A DNA stretch of 7,801 nucleotides. It comes from JAXHUK01 sp034189725 (lineage in GTDB: Bacteria; Chloroflexota; Dehalococcoidia; SZUA-161). The stretch spans positions 1 to 7,801 of the forward strand of contig JAXHUK010000084.1 of NCBI GenBank assembly GCA_034189725.1. The letters are read 5' to 3'. A program made the translations under genes and the position numbers. Below the pieces are notes generated by a model that was not told the origin of the DNA, ran no database searches, and worked only from the letters and a program-made list of their open reading frames with translations. Below are positions 1 through 6,081 of this stretch, piece by piece. Each line of letters starts with the position of its first letter. The first letter of the stretch is position 1.

Positions 1-3
1 CTC

Positions 4-21
4 GTTCTTGGTGACAAGAAC
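4..21 (-). other. Hairpin just after the SagB-like gene
   Basis: GTTCTTG (4-10) and CAAGAAC (15-21) form a perfect 7-bp stem with a 4-base loop, starting 7 bases beyond the stop codon of the leftward SagB-like gene. The position suits transcript 3'-end formation. However, the three bases visible beyond the stem on the minus strand are GAG rather than a T-run, and the window ends there, so a classical intrinsic terminator is not shown. It could be an RNA-stabilising 3' hairpin. Confidence 0.35.
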
Positions 22-28
22 CTTGAGA

Positions 29-655
29 TTATACAAGAGCCTGCTCCTTCCTGATCTTGCCTACTACCATGATATAAATCACGCTCTCCTCTTTGCCATC
101 TAGCCCTAGCAGGAGGTTAAAATCCTCGTCATGGAAGGCACCGATGGCACAAGATCCCAATCCTAAAGAAGTGGCCACAAGGTAGATGTTTTGAGCTATG
201 TGTCCGGTCTCTAATACGATATAGCGTTGAGCTCGCTCTCGATACCTGCGCCGGGTGCGCTGGAATACGGCAGATAGCACAAGTGCTACGTTGGCTTCGC
301 TTACCATGCTCTGTCTCAGGGAAGCCTGCGCCATCTCCTGACGGAAATCGCCTTCCCGGAGCTTTTCCAGTTCGTGGGATAGGATTACGTAGTGATAGAT
401 ACCTCTGGCCAACCCTTCGACGTTGTTTACTACAGGGTAGATCTCAATGGGGTACGTGGCACCGGCTGAAGGTGCTGCTCTCAACCGGTAGCGCCTCTCG
501 GTGATGCCGCTTGAGTAGTGAAGAACATGAGATAGTTCATCCAGGGACATTGGCTGCCTTGAAAAATCCCGCTCAGACCTTCTCGTTGCGATAGCTTCCT
601 CTACGCTGAGCTCACCATGAACCAGCCCGTGGGGGAGTTGTATGGTATCCATCAT
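29..655 (-). CDS. SagB-type dehydrogenase / nitroreductase-family flavoprotein
   Basis: This is a probable FMN-dependent oxidoreductase of the nitroreductase superfamily, SagB/ThcOx branch. In thiazole/oxazole peptide pathways such enzymes oxidise azolines to azoles; many stand-alone members have no known substrate. Numbered from the long GTG start at 703, the sequence shows RRSERDF (41-47, the usual flavin-phosphate-binding segment near the N-terminus), PSAGATYPIEIYPV (78-91, the hallmark glycine/proline strand), ETGHIAQN (165-172), a GLGSCAIGAF segment (181-190), and a terminal strand ending in VVGKI. I place the start at the ATG at 655 (about 208 aa), because a good promoter lies at 662-690 inside the longer reading and neither start has a Shine-Dalgarno site. 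The GTG at 703 would add 16 residues (224 aa). The domain looks complete. No YcaO cyclodehydratase, precursor peptide or transporter is visible nearby, so a peptide-modifying role is not supported here and the substrate is unknown. The family call is firm; the start is less certain. Confidence 0.88.
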   Translation of the reverse strand: MMDTIQLPHGLVHGELSVEEAIATRRSERDFSRQPMSLDELSHVLHYSSGITERRYRLRAAPSAGATYPIEIYPVVNNVEGLARGIYHYVILSHELEKLREGDFRQEMAQASLRQSMVSEANVALVLSAVFQRTRRRYRERAQRYIVLETGHIAQNIYLVATSLGLGSCAIGAFHDEDFNLLLGLDGKEESVIYIMVVGKIRKEQALV

Positions 656-661
656 CGATTG

Positions 662-690
662 ATTATAAACTTGGTGACAGTACGTGGCAA
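662..690 (-). promoter_or_regulatory. Sigma70-type promoter of the SagB-like gene
   Basis: On the minus strand, TTGCCA (690-685) is followed by a 17-base spacer and a perfect TATAAT (667-662). Seven bases past the -10 box, where transcription usually begins, lies the A of the ATG at 655. This predicts a leaderless mRNA, which fits the lack of any ribosome binding site in front of that ATG. The promoter falls within the first codons of the longer GTG-started reading and is the main reason for preferring the shorter protein. Confidence 0.62.
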
Positions 691-1035
691 GCTGTAATTC
701 CACATATAAGCACTGACTGATGAATTATTTTTGCCTCTTACGGATATGCCATGGGTAAATGCTGCTGACTACAGAATATGAGTAGTTTTCCTGTCTGAAG
801 TGTTGCAGGATGAAATTGCTCTGTTGTTAATTCGTGATGTCAATTCATGTAGCTGGAGCAACATAATGTCGAACTTCGTAGCTTCAGAGATACCCTTTTT
901 TTAGCCTCTTTGTCGGTACGCAAATTTCATTATTGCCCCATTTAGGCTATTCTATTATCAGGAAACAGGTGATAGCATAGACTCTCTCCGGTGTATACGT
1001 ATGCGGATTATTACAGAAAAAGTGACCTCAAGCTC
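691..1035. other. Divergent intergenic region without a recognised gene
   Basis: About 345 bases lie between the promoter of the leftward SagB-like gene and that of the rightward TPR gene. I see no plausible coding frame and no tRNA. The only notable elements are a run of seven T at 896-902 (rightward sense) and three nested complementary pairs just before it: GGGTA 753-757 with TACCC 891-895, TCTGAAG 794-800 with CTTCAGA 882-888, and TGTTGC 801-806 with GCAACA 858-863. These might fold into an RNA of about 150 bases, but chance pairing on this scale is common and no convincing promoter precedes it. Confidence 0.4.
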
Positions 1036-1064
1036 TTGAAAATATTCTGAAAAGTAGTTACAAT
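1036..1064 (+). promoter_or_regulatory. Sigma70-type promoter of the TPR gene
   Basis: TTGAAA (1036-1041), a 17-base spacer and TACAAT (1059-1064) match the vegetative sigma consensus at five of six positions in each box. The expected transcription start is near 1071, giving a leader of about 30-40 bases before the TPR gene. It is the clearest rightward promoter in the spacer. Confidence 0.68.
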
Positions 1065-1074
1065 TCGCCAGGCT

Positions 1075-1107
1075 GGAGGTTTAAATCAATCTATGTTGGT
1101 GAGGTGA
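1075..1107 (+). promoter_or_regulatory. Leader with Shine-Dalgarno site and four-codon mini-ORF
   Basis: A strong GGAGGT (1075-1080) sits too far from the TPR-gene start (32 bases from the GTG at 1113) to serve it directly. It lies 12 bases before an ATG at 1093 that opens a tiny frame, ATG TTG GTG AGG TGA (1093-1107). Its stop overlaps the possible GTG start at 1104 in the form GTGA. A second ribosome site, GAGGTG at 1101-1106, stands 6 bases before the GTG at 1113 and best explains initiation of the real gene. Whether the mini-ORF is translated and couples to the gene is an inference. Confidence 0.4.
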
Positions 1108-1112
1108 CTAGG

Positions 1113-1973
1113 GTGTTCTATCAACTAAGTGGACGAGCAAAAGTTAGAAGGAATCGTACAAATGAAGCCATTGCCCTAGCGATGCAGAGCAGATGGGAAG
1201 AGGCTGTCGCAGTCAATAAGAGTATAATAGAGATGTTTCCCAATGATACAGATGCCTACAATCGATTGGGCAGGGCGCTCACTCAATTAGGACGATATAC
1301 TGAAGCGAGTGAAGCCTACGGCAGTGCTCTGGAGATTGAACCCAGTAATGCAATTGCCCGGAAAAACCTCGATCGTTTATCCAAGCTAAAGGAGGCAGAT
1401 TCCGGTTCGACAAGCGGAAAACAGGTAAGTGCCCACCTTTTCCTTGAAGAGGCCGGCAGGTCGGAAATAGCTGATATGATACAACTCGCACCTAGTGAGG
1501 TATTGGCACGTGTGACTGCTGCTGATCCTGTACGCCTTACTGCTCGGGGCGGAAATCTGATTATACAGAGTATGGATGGTGAATACTTAGGAGAAGTTGA
1601 GCCCAGGCTGGGGCAGCGATTAGTCAAATTGATGAATGGTGGCAACAGGTACACTGCTGCTATTGCCAGTATGGCAGACGATAAAGGCAGGGTAATGATA
1701 AAAGAGGTCTATCAACACCCAAGCCAGATAGGGAGGCCTTCATTTCCGGCACGAGCGGCAGATAATTTCAGGCCATATGTTAAAAGCAGTGTGCTGAAGT
1801 ATGAGCAGGAAGGCGATGAAGAGGAATTCGATAACGATAGCGTTGATGGGTATGAAAAAGAGGAGTCGTCGCAGCATAGAAAAAGTGCCTCCATGGACGG
1901 AGAGATTTCCCTGGATGCTAAGGATGAAGACGATGTTCTCGTTCTGTCTGATGATGAGGAAGAAGAATATTGA
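1113..1973 (+). CDS. TPR protein with conserved middle domain and acidic C-terminal tail
   Basis: The function is unknown. Numbered from the alternative GTG at 1104 (289 aa), a basic start containing GRAKVRR leads into two tetratricopeptide repeats, about 15-48 and 49-82, with the usual pattern (AYNRLGRALTQLGRYTEA in the second). TPRs are protein-binding helical hairpins. After a short linker, residues 110-230 form a compact domain with NLIIQSMDGEYLGEVEPRLG and then NRYTAAI. The cadence recalls HIRAN-type or small beta-barrel domains, but that is only a resemblance. The last 58 residues carry about 25 Asp/Glu and are probably disordered. No signal peptide or membrane segment is present, so it is cytosolic. 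I prefer the GTG at 1113 (286 aa) because GAGGTG lies 6 bases upstream; the GTG at 1104 lacks a well-spaced site. gyrA follows after 91 bases on the same strand with its own promoter. It is clearly a real gene by repeat structure and codon order. Confidence 0.85.
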   Translation: MFYQLSGRAKVRRNRTNEAIALAMQSRWEEAVAVNKSIIEMFPNDTDAYNRLGRALTQLGRYTEASEAYGSALEIEPSNAIARKNLDRLSKLKEADSGSTSGKQVSAHLFLEEAGRSEIADMIQLAPSEVLARVTAADPVRLTARGGNLIIQSMDGEYLGEVEPRLGQRLVKLMNGGNRYTAAIASMADDKGRVMIKEVYQHPSQIGRPSFPARAADNFRPYVKSSVLKYEQEGDEEEFDNDSVDGYEKEESSQHRKSASMDGEISLDAKDEDDVLVLSDDEEEEY

Positions 1974-2013
1974 CTAGACATAGAAGTGAACAGTGTAGTT
2001 ATGGAACTAGTAA

Positions 2014-2022
2014 TGCTATAAT
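2014..2022 (+). promoter_or_regulatory. Extended -10 promoter of gyrA
   Basis: The sequence TGCTATAAT (2014-2022) is a perfect extended -10 element (TGn plus TATAAT). The region 17 bases upstream (TGTAGT, 1994-1999) is a poor -35 box, as is usual where an extended -10 is used. The predicted start near 2029 leaves a 36-base leader carrying GAAGGA (2051-2056), 8 bases before the gyrA ATG. It lies in the 91-base gap after the TPR gene, so gyrA can be transcribed independently. Confidence 0.6.
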
Positions 2023-2064
2023 GTGTAGAGAATTGGCGAAGTTTTTTCGGGAAGGATAACAGGA

Positions 2065-4491
2065 ATGAATATCGGGACAGTCACTCCAATCAAGATCGAA
2101 GATGAGATGAAGAGCTCATATCTCGATTATGCTATGAGTGTTATCGTATCTCGAGCCCTACCAGATGCCCGCGATGGTTTGAAGCCAGTACACCGGCGCA
2201 TACTCTATGCCATGGACAACATGGGATTGCATCATAACAGTTCGTATAAAAAGAGTGCTCGCATCGTTGGCGAAGTGCTCGGTAAGTATCACCCACATGG
2301 TGATACCGCCGTCTATGACGCTATGGTGCGTATGGCGCAGGATTTTTCCCTGAGATATATGCTGGTTGATGGACAGGGCAATTTCGGTAGTGTTGACAAT
2401 GATCCACCAGCGGCGATGAGATACACGGAGGCACGTCTTTCTCAGATTTCTGAAGAGATGCTGGCCGACATTGAGAAAGACACCGTAAACTTTGTTCCGA
2501 ACTTCGACGACAGTTTAAAAGAACCTACCGTTCTTCCTTCTAGAATTCCAAGTTTGCTTCTTAATGGCTCTTCAGGCATTGCTGTGGGTATGGCAACGAA
2601 TATTCCTCCTCATAATTTGAGCGAACTCTGCGATGGAATATCACTGCTTATAGATAACCCCGAGGCTACGTTTGACGAACTTATTCAGTTTGTGCCCGGT
2701 CCAGATTTTCCGACGGGTGGCATCATGGAAGGCCAGGAAGGGATTAAAAGTGCCTATACAACCGGTCACGGCAGGGTCATACTCAGGGCCAGAACACATA
2801 TTGAGGAGATGTCCAAAGGGAGCAGGTACCAGATCGTAGTTTCTGAATTGCCGTATCAGACTAATAAGGCATTGTTGGTAGAGAAGATAGTCGATCTGGC
2901 CAGAAACAAGAAGATCGATGGTATATCTGAGGTACGCGATGAGTCTGATAGAGAGGGTATGCGTATTGTAATCGAGCTAAAACGTGAGGCGCACGCCCAA
3001 CAGGTAATCAACAATCTTTATAAACACACTGCCATGCAGTCATCTTTCTTTGTCAATATGCTGGCATTGGTAGAAGGCCAGCCTAAAATGGTCACACTTA
3101 AAGGTGCACTGCTTCATTTCATCAATTTCCGCCACGAGGTGATTACCCGCAGGTCTCAGTTCGATCTCAATAAAGCGAAGGAACGTGCCCACATTCTGGA
3201 GGGTTTCAGGATTGCGCTCGACTTCCTTGATCAAGTTATTGCCACCATTCGTAATTCCGACACCGTGGAGATGGCCCGCACGAGTCTTATGAGTGGTTTC
3301 AATCTATCGGAAACTCAGGCACAGGCTATTTTGGAGATGCAGCTACGTCGTTTGGCAGCTCTGGAGCGAAAGAAGATCATCGATGAATACACGGAGTTGC
3401 TCAAGACCATCAATTACCTGGAGGACCTGCTTGCTAATCCCAAGAAAATCGACTTTTTGATCAAGGAGGAAGTTAAGGAGCTGAAAACCAAGTATGGTGA
3501 TTCTCGCCGTACTGAGATCAGCGATAGCGAGCTCAAGGATTTCAGCGCTGAGGAGCTTATCCCCCAACAGCAAGTCATAGTAACCTTAAGCAATCGAGGC
3601 TATATTAAGAGGGTGGCCATCGATACGTATAGACAACAGCATCGAGGGGGCAGGGGAATCGTGGGGATGTCAACCAGAGAAGCGGACACAGTTCGTGATC
3701 TGCTGATAGCCAATACGCATCATAACCTGTTGTTTTTCACCGACCGAGGCCGGGTGTTTCAAATGAAATGCTATGAGATACCAAGGGAGTCCACTCGAAC
3801 AGCCAAGGGAATACCGATTGTCAATTTGCTTTCCCTGGATGCCAAAGAGCGAGTTACTGCCCTTATCACCGTACCTAACTTTGTGCAAGATAGTTATTTG
3901 GTGATTGCCACACGCAAAGGGGAGGTAAAGAGTACAAGGCTTGCAGAGTTTTCCTCGGTGCGTTCAAGCGGTCTTATTGCCATGGATCTGGAGCAAGGCG
4001 ATGAGCTCATTTCGGCCAGGATGGCGAGTGCTGAGGATAACGTCATACTGGTGACAGAAAAGGGACAGGCAATAAAGTTCGCTGTTGCTAAATTACGTAC
4101 TGCATCCAGAACCAGCGGTGGTGTTCGAGGGATTCGGCTTGGTGACAGCGATAATGTTGTTGGTATGGAAGTCGCTGTCCCTGACTCTTACCTCTTTGTC
4201 ATCAGTGCCAATGGATTTGGCAAGCGTACTTCAGTTGAAGTCTACCCCGTTCAAGGTCGCGGTGGCGGTGGAGTGCTTACGTTTAAAGTGCTTCCCAAGA
4301 CCGGAGGTATCGTAGCAGCACGTATTGTGTATCCCGCTCAGGAACTCATGCTCATATCCGCAAAAGGGATCGTCATCCGCACATCCGTCGACGGTATTCC
4401 CGTTCAGGGCAGAAGTACCCAGGGAGTGAGTGTTATGAATGTGGAGCAGGGTGATAAGGTAGCTTCCATCAGTTGCCTCAGTAAAGAATGA
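2065..4491 (+). CDS. gyrA: DNA gyrase subunit A
   Basis: This is the breakage-reunion subunit of DNA gyrase, the A2B2 type II topoisomerase that introduces negative supercoils using ATP hydrolysed by GyrB. The 808-residue protein opens with the standard IEDEMKSSYLDYAMSVIVSRALPDARDGLKPVHRRILYAM block. The catalytic tyrosine is Tyr120 in AAMRYTEARL, preceded by Arg119. The quinolone-region segment KYHPHGDTAVYD has Thr81 at the site equivalent to E. coli Ser83 and keeps the acidic Asp85 (E. coli Asp87). The C-terminal beta-pinwheel begins near 500 and contains a GyrA box, QHRGGRG (525-531), which separates gyrase from topoisomerase IV ParC. Repeated blade motifs follow (for example RGRVFQMKCYEIP, KGEVKSTRLAEF, NGFGKRTSVEVYPVQGRGGGG). 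The protein stops soon after the last blade and lacks the long acidic tail of E. coli GyrA (875 aa); this is common outside Proteobacteria. gyrB is not in the window. The start is well supported by GAAGGA 8 bases upstream. Confidence 0.98.
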   Translation: MNIGTVTPIKIEDEMKSSYLDYAMSVIVSRALPDARDGLKPVHRRILYAMDNMGLHHNSSYKKSARIVGEVLGKYHPHGDTAVYDAMVRMAQDFSLRYMLVDGQGNFGSVDNDPPAAMRYTEARLSQISEEMLADIEKDTVNFVPNFDDSLKEPTVLPSRIPSLLLNGSSGIAVGMATNIPPHNLSELCDGISLLIDNPEATFDELIQFVPGPDFPTGGIMEGQEGIKSAYTTGHGRVILRARTHIEEMSKGSRYQIVVSELPYQTNKALLVEKIVDLARNKKIDGISEVRDESDREGMRIVIELKREAHAQQVINNLYKHTAMQSSFFVNMLALVEGQPKMVTLKGALLHFINFRHEVITRRSQFDLNKAKERAHILEGFRIALDFLDQVIATIRNSDTVEMARTSLMSGFNLSETQAQAILEMQLRRLAALERKKIIDEYTELLKTINYLEDLLANPKKIDFLIKEEVKELKTKYGDSRRTEISDSELKDFSAEELIPQQQVIVTLSNRGYIKRVAIDTYRQQHRGGRGIVGMSTREADTVRDLLIANTHHNLLFFTDRGRVFQMKCYEIPRESTRTAKGIPIVNLLSLDAKERVTALITVPNFVQDSYLVIATRKGEVKSTRLAEFSSVRSSGLIAMDLEQGDELISARMASAEDNVILVTEKGQAIKFAVAKLRTASRTSGGVRGIRLGDSDNVVGMEVAVPDSYLFVISANGFGKRTSVEVYPVQGRGGGGVLTFKVLPKTGGIVAARIVYPAQELMLISAKGIVIRTSVDGIPVQGRSTQGVSVMNVEQGDKVASISCLSKE

Positions 4492-4641
4492 CCTCCAGTG
4501 TATCGATACCAACTCGTACTGTGAATAGTAACTGCAGAGGCTCTGTACCTCCGATGGCTGATCTACACAGTTTGAGTATCGATCTGCCGTGATGTAACCT
4601 GCAATTTGAGCCCTTGTGTCGCGGGTAGTAGCACTGGATAT
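4492..4641. other. Gap after gyrA, no gene recognised
   Basis: These 150 bases between the gyrA stop and the next promoter hold no plausible gene and no clear intrinsic terminator. Two small features are visible: a perfect 10-base palindrome GTATCGATAC at 4500-4509, and a second GTATCGAT at 4576-4583. They could be a protein-binding site pair, but ATCGAT-containing words also occur by chance, so no function is claimed. Confidence 0.35.
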
Positions 4642-4670
4642 TTGACATAATGTGGCAGGCGCCTGATAAA
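4642..4670 (+). promoter_or_regulatory. Promoter of the TVP38-like gene
   Basis: A perfect -35 box TTGACA (4642-4647) is followed, after exactly 17 bases, by GATAAA (4665-4670), which matches four of six -10 positions. The predicted start near 4677 leaves about 29 bases of leader before the ATG at 4706. The ribosome site is weak (GGTGGTAGG just upstream). This indicates that the membrane-protein gene is transcribed separately from gyrA. Confidence 0.58.
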
Positions 4671-4705
4671 CACATGCGACAACGGTAAAATTTGGTGGTA
4701 GGCGA

Positions 4706-5353
4706 ATGGAAAATGACGGTAGCCCGAATGATAATCCCAGAGGCACACAGAACGACACAACTGTAATCGGTTACCAGAAAGAAAGCCCCTCAGAGGCTAC
4801 CCACAGGCCCTCACAAGTTTATCTGCGCATCTTAACCATTTTAATCGTAATCGCTATCACCATTGCCATATTTGTTTTTCGCGACCAGGTTGCGAACCTC
4901 GAGGCTTATGGCTATCTGGGCGCTTTTCTTATTGCACTGATAACCAGCGCTACTGTCATCCTGCCTGTTCCCGGCATACTGTTAATTTATGCGCTGGGCG
5001 CTGTGTATAATCCGATTCTAATAGGGCTGGTATCGGGGACAGGGTCGGCGCTCGGGGAGATAACCGGTTACATGGCGGGTTTCAGTGGTCAACTCGTGCT
5101 AGAAAATAATGCGACCTATTTACGGCTGGAGAAGTGGATGAAACGCAGGGGAGTGATCGTTGTGTTCTTTCTCTCCCTAATCCCCAATCCACTCTTTGAT
5201 ATTGCAGGGGCACTCTCAGGGGTGTTGAAATTTCCGCTGTGGAAGTTTTTGGTGGCGTGCTTCTTAGGTAAAACACCGAGAAATATTCTCGTAGCGTATG
5301 CTGGTGCCTGGTCACTGTCCTATGTGCTTGAGTTTCTGGAGAAGTACTTCTAA
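4706..5353 (+). CDS. TVP38/TMEM64 (VTT-domain, DedA-like) membrane protein
   Basis: This is a 215-residue integral membrane protein of the VTT / SNARE-associated superfamily, which includes bacterial DedA proteins and eukaryotic TMEM41B/VMP1/TMEM64. Relatives act as lipid scramblases or flippases or affect membrane homeostasis; the substrate of this one is unknown. A polar N-terminal tail (1-37) precedes a strong transmembrane helix (about 38-58) and hydrophobic segments at about 68-110, 148-170 and 190-208. Family signatures are LPVPGILLIYALGAVY (86-101, re-entrant loop region), GSALGEITGYMAG (113-125, the G..xGE..GY..G motif), and the second half IPNPLFDIAGALSG (159-172) followed by FPLWKFLVACFLGKTPR (176-192). 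Both inverted halves are present, so the protein looks complete. It sits convergently to ruvA with a 96-base structured spacer and has its own promoter. The family is confident; the specific function is not. Confidence 0.9.
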   Translation: MENDGSPNDNPRGTQNDTTVIGYQKESPSEATHRPSQVYLRILTILIVIAITIAIFVFRDQVANLEAYGYLGAFLIALITSATVILPVPGILLIYALGAVYNPILIGLVSGTGSALGEITGYMAGFSGQLVLENNATYLRLEKWMKRRGVIVVFFLSLIPNPLFDIAGALSGVLKFPLWKFLVACFLGKTPRNILVAYAGAWSLSYVLEFLEKYF

Positions 5354-5398
5354 GCTCCCTCAAAGGATTACAGACGCGTGATTTGATGGCGTGGTGCT

Positions 5399-5449
5399 GC
5401 GGTATCAGGGCAAACACAGGGGTTTGCCCCTGCGGTGAATGATAACCGC
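5399..5449. repeat. Nested inverted repeats between convergent genes
   Basis: The spacer between the TVP38-like gene and ruvA holds an outer stem GCGGTATC (5399-5406) with GATAACCGC (5441-5449; one extra A as a bulge). It encloses a perfect 8-bp stem GGGCAAAC (5408-5415) with GTTTGCCC (5422-5429). A competing hairpin, CAGGGG (5417-5422) with CCCCTG (5427-5432), uses overlapping bases, as does GCGGT (5432-5436) with ACCGC (5445-5449). A bidirectional transcript end or barrier is plausible from the location, but no T-run follows on either strand, so it is not a standard intrinsic terminator. Confidence 0.5.
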
Positions 5450-6022
5450 CTAAGCCGTTTGGGAGAATTGTCGGAGGGCGAGCTTTATTTTATCCTCGAG
5501 GGTAAGGTCCGAGGAATGCGGAATGGAGGCAATGGCTGAGATGGCCTCTGCCGCTGAATACCCCAGGCTGATCAATGCTGCTCTTACGTCTTCATGAGGG
5601 TGCGATAGTGTTGTATCAGTTTGCTCGAACTTGCCCCTGAGTTCAAGCACAAGACGCGCCGCTGTTTTTTTTCCTACGCCTGATATGGAACTGAGGAGTT
5701 CTTGATTGTCCGATATAATGGCGAGCGAGAGTTGTTCCGTGCTCAAGGATGATAGTATTGACAGGGCTACCCTGGGCCCGATTCCAGAAACGCCGATAAG
5801 CAGTTCAAAAAGCCGCAGTTCCTCAGCCGTAGTGAAGCCATAAAGAGACAGATTGTCCTCTCGAACCTGTAAATATGTGTGAAGATATACCCTGTCACCG
5901 GGAGAGCCCATAACACTCAGCGTAGACGTGGGGGCTTCAATGCGAAAGTTAATTCCAGAGACATCGATTATAATCCAATCGATACCCCGTAATTTCAGTA
6001 CACCTTCGATTCCAGCAATCAT
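5450..6022 (-). CDS. ruvA: Holliday junction branch migration protein RuvA
   Basis: RuvA binds four-way DNA junctions as a tetramer, loads the RuvB helicase rings and licenses RuvC cleavage in recombinational repair. The 190-residue protein has the normal three-domain layout. An OB-fold occupies about 1-63, starting MIAGIEGVL and ending with REDNLSLYGF. Glu55 and Asp56 there are the acidic-pin residues at the junction centre. Next comes a helix-hairpin-helix domain, with LIGVSGIGPRVAL (75-87) and SISGVGKKTAARL (112-124) as its two hairpins. After a short linker, the small C-terminal domain (about 144-190) that contacts RuvB contains AALISLGYSAAEA. The length is near that of other RuvA proteins (about 190-205). 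It is the last gene of the leftward yebC-ruvC-ruvA set, 59 bases after ruvC. No ruvB follows; the next gene runs the opposite way. An AGGA lies only 3 bases before the ATG, so the ribosome site is imperfect, but the start matches the family. Confidence 0.97.
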   Translation of the reverse strand: MIAGIEGVLKLRGIDWIIIDVSGINFRIEAPTSTLSVMGSPGDRVYLHTYLQVREDNLSLYGFTTAEELRLFELLIGVSGIGPRVALSILSSLSTEQLSLAIISDNQELLSSISGVGKKTAARLVLELRGKFEQTDTTLSHPHEDVRAALISLGYSAAEAISAIASIPHSSDLTLEDKIKLALRQFSQTA

Positions 6023-6081
6023 TGATCCTACCGTTCCAGGTTAAGGCTCCATACACTAATGGATACCGTGGTCTGCTGCTC

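Noticed and set aside
29..703. Azole-peptide (TOMM/SagB) biosynthetic cluster
   Set aside because: Only the SagB-like dehydrogenase is present. No YcaO protein, leader peptide or transporter lies in the window, and stand-alone members of the family are common.
896..902. T-run as a simple intrinsic terminator
   Set aside because: No stable hairpin lies immediately upstream; only long-range short pairings can be drawn.
4231..4758. 175-codon leftward reading frame across the gyrA end and the following gap
   Set aside because: It is antisense to gyrA and to the start of the TVP38-like gene. The translation has no recognisable domain, is rich in Cys, His and Ser in an irregular way, and no promoter or ribosome site supports it.
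5082..5417. 111-codon leftward frame antisense to the TVP38-like gene
   Set aside because: It overlaps a clear membrane protein, has no domain, and starts inside the inverted-repeat spacer.
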